Origin: JANQOH01 sp965214495
GTDB lineage: Bacteria; Pseudomonadota; Alphaproteobacteria; UBA7887
Assembly (NCBI GenBank): GCA_965214495.1
Contig: OZ243958.1
Coordinates: 1,488,001-1,552,000 of the forward strand
Reading direction: 5' to 3'
DNA: 64,000 nucleotides
In this document: one piece after another, positions 26,917 to 36,131 of the stretch
Layout: every line of letters starts with the position of its first letter
Numbering within the stretch: position 1 is the stretch's first letter
The notes under the pieces: model-generated
What the model saw: only the letters and a program-made list of their open reading frames with translations
What the model was told of the DNA's origin: nothing
The model's database searches: none
Translations under genes and position numbers: made by a program

Positions 26917-28868
26917 CACACGGTCTTGGGCTTCACGAACATCCGGCCTCGCATCTCCATGTGGAGCGCGTGACAGAACCACTGGCAATAGAACCAGTGA
27001 ACCCCGGGGCGGTCGGCGGTGAACGTTACCGACGCGGTCGCCTGCGGTGCGAGCTCCATGATGATGCCGTAGTTGGACAGCGCCCAGCCGTGGGTCAGAT
27101 CGTCGATATCGTCCATGTTGGTGATATAGACGGTGACCTCGTCGCCCTCGTTGACCTCGAAGGTTTCGAGACTGAACATCGGCGCGACCGAGTGCATGTA
27201 AACGCGCACTTTGTCGCCGTCGCGTATCACGTCTTCGCCCCAGTCGAGATCGACCCCGTCGGCGGCGGCCTGCACCCGCGCCTCTTCCCACATCGGATCG
27301 TTGCGGTCCCACACCCGTTGCGGATCGATCTTCGAGCGATGGACGATGATGCAGTCATGGGGTTCGGCGAAGGTCGGGCCGTCGTGGACGAGCGCCATCC
27401 GTTCGCCGGAAATGTCGATCATCTGCTCGCATTCGGGCTTCAGCGGGCCGACGTTCAGGAAGCGGTCCTTCGAGAACTTGTTGAGCGAGAAGAGCCATTT
27501 GCCGTCGGCCTCGTGGGTCTCGCCCATCGAGGTATGGTTGTGACCCGGCTGGTAGTGGACGTCGATCTTGTCGACGATGGGATCGACGTCTTCGCCGTTA
27601 TATTGTCGAATCGCCGCTTCGATGTCCCACTTGGCGATCTGGCTGTCGAGGAACAGCGTGGTGTAGGCGTTGCCCCGGCCGTCGAACGCGGTGTGGAGCG
27701 GCCCCAGACCCAGTTGCGGTTCGGCGACGACGGCGTCGCGCGGCTGGATCCTGTCGTCGAACAGGTCGTCGAGTCGGCGCACGTCGATGACCGAGACGGT
27801 CGGCGACAGCTTGCCGTTGACGACGATGTGGATGCCGTCGGGCGCGGTGTTGACGCCATGCGGGCTGGTGGGGATCGGGATGTAGCGGGTGTAGGGCGAC
27901 CCCTTGCGGCCATCCAGGACCTTGACCCCGTTGTGGACCCGATAGTCGCCGTTGCGGACGCCTTCCTCGATGCGCGGGACGTTGAACACCACCGCCCAGT
28001 CGCGCTCCGCCGCGGTCATGTCGGCGAGGTTCATGCCCATTTCGGAGTTGTAGCAAGAGGAGACGACGTATTTGCCCTGATAGTCGGCGTCCACATTGTC
28101 GAGATTGCCATCGACGATGACCTGCCATGCGACTTCCATGGTGTCGCCATCGACGGCGGTGAAGATCGCGACGTAACGCGACGGATCGTCGAGCACGTTG
28201 CCGTCGTTGGGGAGCGGGACCTCGTGCTCGCCGTTGCAGAACAGATACCCGGTGCGCGGATATTTCTGCGGCCTCATGCCGTGGATGTCGTTGGCGTTGG
28301 GGATCTCGACGATCCTGTCGGGTTTCATCGTCGCGCAATCGATGCGCGCCAGGCGGGTGTTGGCCTTGTCGTTGATCCACAGATAGCGGCCGTCATAGGT
28401 CCCGTCGGTGAACGACATGTGCGGGTGATGCGCGTCTCCATTGCTGTAGATGCCGCCGCGGTTGGCGAGAAACGCCCTGGTTTCGGCGGTCAGTCCTTCG
28501 GTCAGGACCTTCCGGCTCTCATTGGTGAGTCCCCAGCCGGTCGCGCTGTCGGCATTGAACACGGGGATGCGCATCAACTCCCGCATCGAAGGCACGCCGA
28601 CGATGCGAATCTCGCCGGAATGCCCGCCCGACCAGAAGCCGTAGTACTCATCGAGCTCTCCGGGCCCGACTGCGGTTGCGGCCCGGGCCGAAGGGGGCAC
28701 CAACGCCGCTCCGGCGCCGAGTCCGGCGACCCCGGCGGTGGCCGCCAGCGCCGGCGCACGCAGTCCTGCCAGAGCGGTGAATTTGGCAGCGGTCGCGAAC
28801 AGGTCGCGGCGAGTCAGGCCGTTGGCCTCCCTTTCCTTCCGCATTTCTTTCAGTTGCTTCAGTTTCAT
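26916..28868 (-). CDS. nosZ: nitrous oxide reductase, clade I (Tat-exported)
   Basis: Reduces N2O to N2 in the periplasm; multicopper homodimer. The 650-aa precursor has a Tat leader (TRRDLFATAAK, then a hydrophobic core), which assigns it to clade I. The beta-propeller carries the CuZ histidines (DAHHPHMSF, GPLHTAFD, YQPGHNHTS, EPHDCIIVH). The C-terminal cupredoxin domain has the CuA ligands in WFYCQWFCHALHMEMRG. The ATG follows AGGAGGAGC and lies 30 bp after nosR. All key residues seem intact. Confidence 0.98.
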   Translation of the reverse strand: MKLKQLKEMRKEREANGLTRRDLFATAAKFTALAGLRAPALAATAGVAGLGAGAALVPPSARAATAVGPGELDEYYGFWSGGHSGEIRIVGVPSMRELMRIPVFNADSATGWGLTNESRKVLTEGLTAETRAFLANRGGIYSNGDAHHPHMSFTDGTYDGRYLWINDKANTRLARIDCATMKPDRIVEIPNANDIHGMRPQKYPRTGYLFCNGEHEVPLPNDGNVLDDPSRYVAIFTAVDGDTMEVAWQVIVDGNLDNVDADYQGKYVVSSCYNSEMGMNLADMTAAERDWAVVFNVPRIEEGVRNGDYRVHNGVKVLDGRKGSPYTRYIPIPTSPHGVNTAPDGIHIVVNGKLSPTVSVIDVRRLDDLFDDRIQPRDAVVAEPQLGLGPLHTAFDGRGNAYTTLFLDSQIAKWDIEAAIRQYNGEDVDPIVDKIDVHYQPGHNHTSMGETHEADGKWLFSLNKFSKDRFLNVGPLKPECEQMIDISGERMALVHDGPTFAEPHDCIIVHRSKIDPQRVWDRNDPMWEEARVQAAADGVDLDWGEDVIRDGDKVRVYMHSVAPMFSLETFEVNEGDEVTVYITNMDDIDDLTHGWALSNYGIIMELAPQATASVTFTADRPGVHWFYCQWFCHALHMEMRGRMFVKPKTV

Positions 28869-28898
28869 GGCCTTGCTCCTCCTGTCTTCTCACGGGGG

Positions 28899-31112
28899 TC
28901 AAGTCTTTCGGGTGGCGAAGGACGGCGACGCCAATACGCGGCGCCGTTCGCGCTTGAGGCGCCGCTGAATCATCGCCGGGCATCGGTGCTCGTCGTAATA
29001 GAGCGCCTGACAATGCAGGCAGTAGAGACATTCGTTCGGGTTGATATGTCCGTCGGGGTGGATCGCCTGCACCATGCATTCCTCGGCGCAGCGGTGGCAC
29101 GGCGAACCGCACTCCTTGTGGCGTTTCAGCCACTCGAATATCCTCATCCGACCCGGAATCGCGAGCGCGGCGCCGAGCGGACACAGGTAGCGGCAGAAAA
29201 AGCGTTCGATGAACAAACCGATCGCGAGCAGAAGGCCGGCATAGAGCACGAAAGGCCACTCGCGCATGAAACGAAGGACAATGGATGTCTTGAACGGCTC
29301 GACCTCGGACATTTCCTCGGCAAGGCCCAGAGAATGGAAGGAAAGGCCGAACAAACCGATGAAGACGACATACTTCACGGGCCACATGCGTTCGTGCAGA
29401 CCCCAGGGCAGCCGCAATTGGGGGACACGCAGCAGCCGGGCGCCCCTGTTGAGGAGTTCCTGCAAGGCGCCGAACGGACACAGCCAGCCGCAGAACGGGC
29501 CGCGGCCCCAGAACAGGAGCGAGATCGCGACACCGACCCAGAGCACGAAGATCAACGGGTCCATCAGGAAGTATTCCCAAGAAAACCCCGTGATCAGCGC
29601 GTTCCCGAAGGTCAGGACGTTGACGACCGATAGCTGCGCCTGCGCGTAGCCGCCGATCCACGCCACGGTGAACAGGAGAAAGCCGACACGGACGGCGACC
29701 GTCAGTTTCGGCCGGCGCGCGAACCAGTCCTGAAAGAAGAAGATACCGGTCAGCACGACCAGCGCCGCGGCAAGCACCCCGACATCCACCAGCCTGTCGC
29801 GCCAGATGCGCTGCCACAGCGGTTCGTAGTCGGCGCCGGGCGGCGCGTCGATGGCGGTTTCCTCCATGACCGGCGCATCGCGTTCGATGTAGCGCTCCGG
29901 CAGGGCATAGTTCAGATCGTAGGTCAAGAACGCTTTCTCCAAGGGGCCGACGGCGCGATGCGCGAGGAGTTCAAGCCGCCACGGCCGCGTGGGGACGAAC
30001 GCAGCATCGGACGGAAGCACGAACAGCGCGACCTCGGGGAAGTTGCGGGCATATCCGGCCTCGACGGCGCCGAGGCGTTTGTGATCCCGGTCGCGGAAGC
30101 GGATGCTCGTATCGCCCTGAACGACGCGGATACGGTCGAAGATGCCGCCGCGGACATAGCCGGAGCCCTTGAAGGAGTAGAGACCATCGCCAGCGACCAG
30201 GATGGCGTGCCCGCCGGGTGCGAGCCGGGCGGTGAGAAGCTCGTGTTCCGCTTCGCCGAGCAGGCTGCGCCCGATCGCCGGCACGCTGACGAGCGTGGCG
30301 AACAGGTCGATGAACAAGTCTTCCGGGTCGTCGCTCTCAGGGTTCGCCGCCGCTCTCTCTTCGCCGGCGCGGGCGAAATCGGCGCTGACCTCTCCGACTC
30401 CGAGATTGAGCCGCCGGACCGAGCCGTCGCCCACGAGAGCGAGCCAGTCCAGCACCTCGCCCCTGTCGGCGGCGAGCCGGCCGGCCGAGAGCGGCTCCGC
30501 CACGCGCGCGAGGCCGCCGACACCCAGCGCGCGGGCGACTTCGACCGTAGAGCGCGCGATGGCGTCGTCGATTACCATCACCGTGACCGTGGCGCCGCTG
30601 ATGATGTCGGGCGTTCGGTCTTCCTGCCGATCCGACGGGACGAAATCGCCGGCGTTGCGGCCGACATAGGATTCGATGAACGATGCGACCCGCGCTTCGG
30701 GAATGCCGATCAGAACGATCGGCTCGAAGTGCCGGTAGAGGCGGGCGCCGGTAATCGCGCCATCGGGATCCATCGCGACGAGGACATGGATCGGCTTGCC
30801 CGAATAGCCGACCGCGCCAACGAGATCGGTGTTGAGAAAGGCGTATCCCACCAGTTCGTCGCCGCGATAGATCGGCGCGGCCGGGGGAGCGGTCATCGGG
30901 TCGCCGAACCTGTCGGCGCCGGGAGCCAGATCGGCGGGTTCGACGGTCGCCAACGCATCGGCGAGCGTTTCGACGGCGTGTGCCGGTGCGATCGCCGCTA
31001 GCGCGAAGAGAAGCGAGAGCGCGGCCGCGACGACCGCGCGCCTATCGGCGCGTCCCGACCCGGATGGACCAGCCGGGACGGCGGCGGAGGATCTGACCGC
31101 GAGTTCGATCAA
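28899..31112 (-). CDS. nosR: NosR, FMN-binding membrane flavo-iron-sulfur protein
   Basis: NosR supplies electrons to NosZ and is needed for nos expression. The 737-aa protein has a signal peptide/first helix (residues 25-46), a periplasmic FMN-binding domain with the flavinylation motif SGATVT (about 172-177), several transmembrane helices, the membrane motifs CGWLCPFGALQ and CRYLCPLGA, and a C-terminal cytoplasmic ferredoxin region CGSPCHRCAEEC ... CLYCLHC. It starts at TTG (31112), supported by GGGAGG eight bases upstream. An FNR/DNR-type palindrome is 71 bp upstream of the start. Confidence 0.95.
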   Translation of the reverse strand: MIELAVRSSAAVPAGPSGSGRADRRAVVAAALSLLFALAAIAPAHAVETLADALATVEPADLAPGADRFGDPMTAPPAAPIYRGDELVGYAFLNTDLVGAVGYSGKPIHVLVAMDPDGAITGARLYRHFEPIVLIGIPEARVASFIESYVGRNAGDFVPSDRQEDRTPDIISGATVTVMVIDDAIARSTVEVARALGVGGLARVAEPLSAGRLAADRGEVLDWLALVGDGSVRRLNLGVGEVSADFARAGEERAAANPESDDPEDLFIDLFATLVSVPAIGRSLLGEAEHELLTARLAPGGHAILVAGDGLYSFKGSGYVRGGIFDRIRVVQGDTSIRFRDRDHKRLGAVEAGYARNFPEVALFVLPSDAAFVPTRPWRLELLAHRAVGPLEKAFLTYDLNYALPERYIERDAPVMEETAIDAPPGADYEPLWQRIWRDRLVDVGVLAAALVVLTGIFFFQDWFARRPKLTVAVRVGFLLFTVAWIGGYAQAQLSVVNVLTFGNALITGFSWEYFLMDPLIFVLWVGVAISLLFWGRGPFCGWLCPFGALQELLNRGARLLRVPQLRLPWGLHERMWPVKYVVFIGLFGLSFHSLGLAEEMSEVEPFKTSIVLRFMREWPFVLYAGLLLAIGLFIERFFCRYLCPLGAALAIPGRMRIFEWLKRHKECGSPCHRCAEECMVQAIHPDGHINPNECLYCLHCQALYYDEHRCPAMIQRRLKRERRRVLASPSFATRKT

Positions 31113-31182
31113 GCGTCTCGCCTCCCGTGCTCATGGCGGCGACCGACACCGGAACAGGTAACGCGCGGCGCCGGCGGGCGCC

Positions 31183-31196
31183 TTGACGGCGGTCAA
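31183..31196 (-). promoter_or_regulatory. FNR/DNR-type binding site upstream of nosR
   Basis: A perfect palindrome TTGAC-GGCG-GTCAA, matching the TTGAY-N4-RTCAA pattern bound by FNR, Dnr and NnrR regulators. It lies between the 3' end of the Crp/Fnr gene and nosR, 71 bp before the nosR TTG. This spacing is suitable for activation of the nosR-nosZDF transcript under low oxygen or nitric oxide. Confidence 0.8.
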
Positions 31197-31207
31197 GAGC
31201 GAGAGGT

Positions 31208-31951
31208 TTACGCCCGCAGGCGGATCGGTCCGTCGTGGTCACCTTCGGCAAAGCGGCGCAGCGCGCCGATGTCGGAGACTATCACATGGCGATCACGGGT
31301 CGTCACGCCGACCGCGCGGAGTTTCGCCAGCGCGCGCGATAGAGTCTCCGGCTGCATTCCCAGGCGCGCCGCGACCAGCCCCTTCTCGGTGGTCAGGTCG
31401 ATCGTGGCGGCGCCCTGCGCGGGGCACAGTTTGAGAAGGAAGGCGCCGAGCCGCTGCGGCGCGGACCTCACCGTGCGCTGCTCGATCTCCTGTACGAGGT
31501 CGCGCAGATGTCGCGACATGCTGGCCAGCATGTTGACGGCGAGCGCAGGATTGCGATGCAGCCGGCGGGTGAACGTCGAAACCGGAACGACGAGCAGACG
31601 CGCATCTTCGGCCACCTGGGCATTCACGGGAAAAACACCCTCGGCGAAGCCCGCCGCTTCGGCGAAGGACTCGCCGCGCGTAAACGCCGCGATGACCGTC
31701 TCGTGACCGTCGGGCGTGACGCGGAACAGCCTTACCCACCCTTCGAGCACGATGTAGAAACGGTCTGCCGGGGCGCCCTGCAGGAACAGCATGTGGTGGC
31801 GCGCATAGCGGCGCACCGCCGCGTCTGCCAGGAGCATCTGCAAGGATTCGGGCGCCATGCCCTTGAACAAGGGCAATGCGGCGAGAAGCGCCTCGTCTTC
31901 CTCCCCGATCCCGGCGCGCCACGCCGGACCGCCGGCGGATGGTCGATGCAT
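31208..31951 (-). CDS. Crp/Fnr family regulator, Dnr/NnrR-like
   Basis: A 247-aa one-component regulator with a cyclic-nucleotide-type sensor domain (FLQGAPADRFYIVLEGWVRL), a long dimer helix around residues 140-165 and a C-terminal winged helix-turn-helix with MQPETLSRALAKL as recognition helix, the E--SR pattern of FNR-box binders. There are no N-terminal FNR cysteines for an iron-sulfur cluster, so it is more like the NO-sensing Dnr/NnrR branch. It is directly upstream of the nos genes, with the binding palindrome in between. Confidence 0.88.
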   Translation of the reverse strand: MHRPSAGGPAWRAGIGEEDEALLAALPLFKGMAPESLQMLLADAAVRRYARHHMLFLQGAPADRFYIVLEGWVRLFRVTPDGHETVIAAFTRGESFAEAAGFAEGVFPVNAQVAEDARLLVVPVSTFTRRLHRNPALAVNMLASMSRHLRDLVQEIEQRTVRSAPQRLGAFLLKLCPAQGAATIDLTTEKGLVAARLGMQPETLSRALAKLRAVGVTTRDRHVIVSDIGALRRFAEGDHDGPIRLRA

Positions 31952-32090
31952 AGCCCTCGCGTCGTCCCTGCGCCGGGACCGCCTCCGTTCGGAACGCGCA
32001 AGACGGTGAGCGCGTCGGTCAACCTGTCCGGCGCCGACCGGTCCGTCAAGGCGGTGGCGGCGCGCGGCCGAACGCGGCTAGACTGGCGCG

Positions 32091-33017
32091 GTGTTTCGCC
32101 GTGTTCTTCCGAACCTGCCGCATACGCGCTCCGCGTGCTCGCCGCCCGCGCCCGCCCGGTCGCCGGTCGCGCTATTCCTGCCCGCATCGCAAACGGTTCC
32201 GCTCGTCGTCGCCTCGCCGCACAGCGGGCGCGACTACGACTCGGCGTTTCTCGCGGCGACGCCACTGTGCGAAACGCTCCTCCGGCGTTCGGAAGACGCC
32301 TATGTGGACGAATTGTTCTCCGGCGCTCCGGCGCGCGGCGCGCCGCTGCTGGTCGCGCGCTTTCCGCGTACCTGGATCGATCCCAACCGGGAGCCGTTCG
32401 AACTGGACCCCGGGATGTTCGAGGAACGTTTGCCGCCGTGGGTCAACAGCCGATCGCCGCGGGTGCGTATGGGTCTGGGCCTGATTCCGAGGATCGGCGC
32501 CAACGGCGCGCCGATCTACGACCGGTTGCTCAGCCGTGCCGAAGCGCGCCGTCGGCTGGGCGCGTGCTATCTGCCCTATCACCGTGCCCTGAAGCGACTG
32601 CTGCGCATCACCCGGGCGTATTTCGGCCACGCCATTCTGCTCGACTGCCACTCGATGCCGTCGCAATCGGCGGGCGGCGGCGAGCGCGGAATCGAAACCC
32701 GGGGCGTGGATTTCGTGCTCGGCGACTGTCACGGTGCGGCGTGCCACCCCGAACTCGTCGCCAGTGCGGAGGCTATCCTGCGGGAACTCGGGTTCAGCGT
32801 CGTGCGCAACACGCCATATGCCGGCGGTTTCACCACCCGGTTCTACGCGCGCCCGCGTCACGGTGTGCAGGCGCTGCAGATCGAGATCAACCGCGCTCTC
32901 TACATGGATGAGGAGCAGGTGTCGCGAAACGCCGGCCTGGCAGCGCTCAAACCCGCGCTCGACGTGTTGATCGACGCGCTCGGCGCGCTCTACCCGGTGG
33001 CCCGCGCGGCGGAATAG
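32091..33017 (+). CDS. N-formylglutamate amidohydrolase family protein
   Basis: A 308-aa zinc hydrolase of the FGase family (as HutG in histidine degradation: N-formylglutamate to glutamate and formate). Visible are VASPHSGRDY, ERLPPWVNSR, LLDCHSMPS with the DCHS metal/catalytic motif, a second DCHGAAC, and the C-terminal QIEINRALYMDE with the conserved Glu. It starts at GTG 32091, divergent from the Crp/Fnr gene. No other hut genes are nearby, so the substrate may be a different N-acyl amino acid. Confidence 0.92.
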   Translation: MFRRVLPNLPHTRSACSPPAPARSPVALFLPASQTVPLVVASPHSGRDYDSAFLAATPLCETLLRRSEDAYVDELFSGAPARGAPLLVARFPRTWIDPNREPFELDPGMFEERLPPWVNSRSPRVRMGLGLIPRIGANGAPIYDRLLSRAEARRRLGACYLPYHRALKRLLRITRAYFGHAILLDCHSMPSQSAGGGERGIETRGVDFVLGDCHGAACHPELVASAEAILRELGFSVVRNTPYAGGFTTRFYARPRHGVQALQIEINRALYMDEEQVSRNAGLAALKPALDVLIDALGALYPVARAAE

Positions 33018-33077
33018 CGCGGATACGGCCTCGACATCCGGCGGGGCGATCTGTTACAGAGTCGCTTCCCCCGCGGC

Positions 33078-33153
<76 letters not shown>

Positions 33154-33159
33154 TCGGAA

Positions 33160-34092
33160 TCAGGAATCCGCGGGATCGGCACCGAGAGGTGTGGAGGTCG
33201 TTTCGGGGCTTGTCCGTTCGCCCCACTTTCTGTCGAAGTCCCACACCCGTCGAAAACCGATCATTTCGTTGAAAGCATGGAAATCGCAGAGCGAGGTCTC
33301 GGTCGCCACGCTCGATCCCTCGCGTTTCAACGTGCCGTAAACGGATTCGAGAGCCGCGCCGGCCGCCAGAAAACCGGTCGCCGGAAAGATCGCGACCGCG
33401 AAGCCCAACGCTTCGAGACGCTCCCGCGGCAAGACCGGCGTGCGCCCGCCATCGACCATGTTGGCGACCAACGGCTTGTCGAGACCGGCACCGATGCGCG
33501 CCATCTCTTCCTCGCTCTCGGGCGATTCGACGAACAGCAGGTCGGCACCGGCTTCGGCGCACGCGGCCGCGCGGTCGAGGGCTTCATCGAGGCCGAGTGT
33601 CGTGCGCGCGTCGGTGCGGGCGACGATCAACATGTTCGAATCCGACCGCGCATCCACGGCGACGCGGATCCGACCCACCATGTCGGCCACGGGAACGACG
33701 CGCCTGCCGAGAGTGTGTCCGCACTTCTTGGGGAATTCCTGATCCTCAAGCTGAATCGCCGCCGCGCCGGCGGCCTCGTAACGGCGGACCGTGTGCGCGA
33801 TGTTGAGCAGCCCGCCATAGCCGGTATCGGCGTCGGCGATCAGCGGCGCCGACGTCCCCTCGGCGATGCGGCGCAGGCACGACTCCATGTCGGTCAGCGT
33901 CGCGAAGCCGGCATCGGGGAGGCCGAGATAAGACGCAGACACGCCGAATCCGGTCATGTAGAGCGCGTCGAAACCGATCGAGTCGGCGATGCGCGCCGAG
34001 ATCATGTCGAACACGCCGGGGGCGACGATCAGGCCGCCGCCGGCAAGACGTTTGCGCAGGGCGCGGCGCTTCATGCCGGCGTCGGGGATCAC
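33160..34092 (-). CDS. isocitrate lyase/PEP mutase superfamily enzyme
   Basis: A 310-aa (beta/alpha)8 enzyme of the ICL/PEPM superfamily. It has DADTGYGG (metal-binding Asp residues), LEDQEFPKKCGH with the KKCGH catalytic motif of true lyases such as methylisocitrate lyase, and VARTDA and VESPESEEEM as further conserved strands. The GTG at 34092 is chosen because AAGGAGG stands seven bases upstream and it overlaps the pccA stop (GTGA). It is coupled to propionyl-CoA carboxylase-type genes, so a role in propionate or C4 acid metabolism (methylisocitrate lyase or oxaloacetate decarboxylase activity) is likely but not proven. Confidence 0.88.
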   Translation of the reverse strand: MIPDAGMKRRALRKRLAGGGLIVAPGVFDMISARIADSIGFDALYMTGFGVSASYLGLPDAGFATLTDMESCLRRIAEGTSAPLIADADTGYGGLLNIAHTVRRYEAAGAAAIQLEDQEFPKKCGHTLGRRVVPVADMVGRIRVAVDARSDSNMLIVARTDARTTLGLDEALDRAAACAEAGADLLFVESPESEEEMARIGAGLDKPLVANMVDGGRTPVLPRERLEALGFAVAIFPATGFLAAGAALESVYGTLKREGSSVATETSLCDFHAFNEMIGFRRVWDFDRKWGERTSPETTSTPLGADPADS

Positions 34093-36131
34093 GGCTGGCC
34101 TCCTTCGTTCGATTCGGCCCCGCCGGAGCGCGAGAAAGTCATGATGACCTGGTCGACCTGTACGGGGTCGCCGGGTACGACCCTGACCTCCTCTACGGTC
34201 GCGTCGCGTTCGGCGCGCAATATGTTCTCCATCTTCATCGCGTCGACAACGCACAGAGCCTCGCCGGTCTTGACCGCCTGCCCCGGCGCGACCGCCAGGG
34301 AGACGATCAGGCCCGGCATCGGCGACAGCAGGAAGCGCGACAGATCCGGCGGTTGCTTGACGGGCATTCGCGCTGCGAGAGCGGCGGCGCGGGCGGTGCG
34401 CACCAACACCCGCGCGGACGCGCCGCCGTGGGTCACGATCCATCCCTCATGCGCGGCGCGCGCGACTTGCGCCACCACGCGACGCGCGTCCACCGTCCCG
34501 CGAAAAAGGCGATGCCCCGGGCGCCAGCTCGTCGAGCGCACTGCGACGACGCGCCCGTCGATGGCGAGGTCGTAGCCGTTCTCGACCGCCGCAACCGACA
34601 CCGCCGTCTCGCGATCGCCGAACCGCACCGCCAGCGACTCCTCCAGTTCGCGGCGCCCCCCCCGTCGCGCCTCACGCTCGGCATGGCGGCGATGGACCAT
34701 GACGGCGACCGGCACGAGAACCGGCGCGAGCGTCTCGGCCGCGGCAGCCGCGGCGTAGCTGTCGCCGTATTCCTCGGCGATGAATCCAGTGGTCAGCCGC
34801 CCGGCGCGAAACCGCGGATGATCCATTACCGCACGCAGGAACGGCAGGTTGTGCCCGACGCCGTCGATCTCGAAGCCGTCCAGCGCCGTGGCCAACCGGT
34901 CGATGGCGCGGTCTCGGTCGGCGCCGTGGGCGACCGCCTTGGCAATCATCGGATCGTAGTGCATCGAGATCTCGCTGCCCTCGACGACGCCGGAATCGAT
35001 CCGCAAGTCGTCTTCGTGCGGCGGCTCGCGGTAGCGCCGCAAGCGGCCGATCGAGGGCAGGAAACCGCGCGCCGGATCCTCGGCATAGACCCGCGCCTCG
35101 ATCGCCCAGCCGCGCGGCGCCACGGCGTCCTGACGAAGCGTGAGGGGTTCTCCGGCGGCGATACGGATCATCTGCTCGACCAGGTCGATGCCGTGGACCA
35201 TCTCGGTCACCGGGTGCTCGACCTGAAGGCGCGTGTTCATCTCGAGGAAATAGAAATTCTTGTCGGCGCCGGCGACGAACTCCACGGTGCCGGCGGAGCG
35301 GTAGCCGACCGCGCGCGCCAGGGCGGTCGCCTGTGCGCCCATGGCGGCGCGCATCGCCGTATCGACGAACGGGCTCGGCGCTTCCTCGATCACCTTCTGG
35401 TGACGGCGCTGGATGGAGCATTCGCGCTCGCCGAGATGGATAACGTTGCCGTGTGCGTCGGCGAGAATCTGGATCTCGATATGACGCGGTTCGGCAATGA
35501 ACTTCTCGATCAGGATGCGGTCGTCGCCGAACGCCGCGCGCGCCTCGTTGCGCGCCGACTCGAAGCTTTGCGCGATCGCGGCGGCGGCGGCGGCGACTCT
35601 CATGCCCTTGCCGCCGCCGCCGGCCGACGCCTTGATCATCACCGGATAGCCGATGCGCGCGGCGATCTCTTCCGCTTCGGCAACGCCGGAAACCGGATCG
35701 GGATGGCCCGGAATGGTGTTGACCCCCGCCGCCGCGGCGAGCCGTTTGGACTCGATCTTGTCTCCCATCGCCGCGATGGCCTCGACGCCGGGGCCGATGA
35801 ACGTCACTCCGGCGGCGTCGAGAGCGCGCGCGAATTCCGCGTTCTCGGCGAGGAACCCGAAGCCCGGATGGACCGCCTCGGCGCCGGTTTCCTTCGCCGC
35901 GGCGACGATGCGCGCGACGTTCAGGTAGCTCCCCGCCGACGGCGGCGGGCCGATGGCAACAGCTTCGTCGGCCATCGCGACGTGCGGCATCGTCTTGTCG
36001 GCATCGGAATAGACCGCCACGGTCGCCATGCCGAGCCGCCGCGCCGTGCGCATGATCCGGCACGCGATCTCTCCCCGATTGGCGACCAGGATCTTCGTGA
36101 ACGGCGGCCGGTCAGAGGGGGATGTTGTCAT
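34089..36131 (-). CDS. pccA: acyl-CoA (propionyl/acetyl-CoA type) carboxylase alpha subunit
   Basis: A 680-aa biotin carboxylase / biotin carrier subunit. The N-terminal KILVANRGEIACRIMRTARRL, the ATP-grasp glycine loop KASAGGGGKGMRV, EMNTRLQVEHPVTE and the C-terminal biotin attachment site VDAMKMEN are intact. With the beta subunit it carboxylates a short acyl-CoA with bicarbonate and ATP. Subunit composition fits propionyl-CoA carboxylase, though acetyl- or methylcrotonyl-CoA as substrate cannot be excluded. The start overlaps the end of the beta gene by 20 nt. Confidence 0.92.
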   Translation of the reverse strand: MTTSPSDRPPFTKILVANRGEIACRIMRTARRLGMATVAVYSDADKTMPHVAMADEAVAIGPPPSAGSYLNVARIVAAAKETGAEAVHPGFGFLAENAEFARALDAAGVTFIGPGVEAIAAMGDKIESKRLAAAAGVNTIPGHPDPVSGVAEAEEIAARIGYPVMIKASAGGGGKGMRVAAAAAAIAQSFESARNEARAAFGDDRILIEKFIAEPRHIEIQILADAHGNVIHLGERECSIQRRHQKVIEEAPSPFVDTAMRAAMGAQATALARAVGYRSAGTVEFVAGADKNFYFLEMNTRLQVEHPVTEMVHGIDLVEQMIRIAAGEPLTLRQDAVAPRGWAIEARVYAEDPARGFLPSIGRLRRYREPPHEDDLRIDSGVVEGSEISMHYDPMIAKAVAHGADRDRAIDRLATALDGFEIDGVGHNLPFLRAVMDHPRFRAGRLTTGFIAEEYGDSYAAAAAAETLAPVLVPVAVMVHRRHAEREARRGGRRELEESLAVRFGDRETAVSVAAVENGYDLAIDGRVVAVRSTSWRPGHRLFRGTVDARRVVAQVARAAHEGWIVTHGGASARVLVRTARAAALAARMPVKQPPDLSRFLLSPMPGLIVSLAVAPGQAVKTGEALCVVDAMKMENILRAERDATVEEVRVVPGDPVQVDQVIMTFSRSGGAESNEGGQP

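Noticed and set aside
26961..29633. 890-codon plus-strand frame opposite nosZ and nosR
   Set aside because: It mirrors two well-supported genes with clear motifs on the minus strand.
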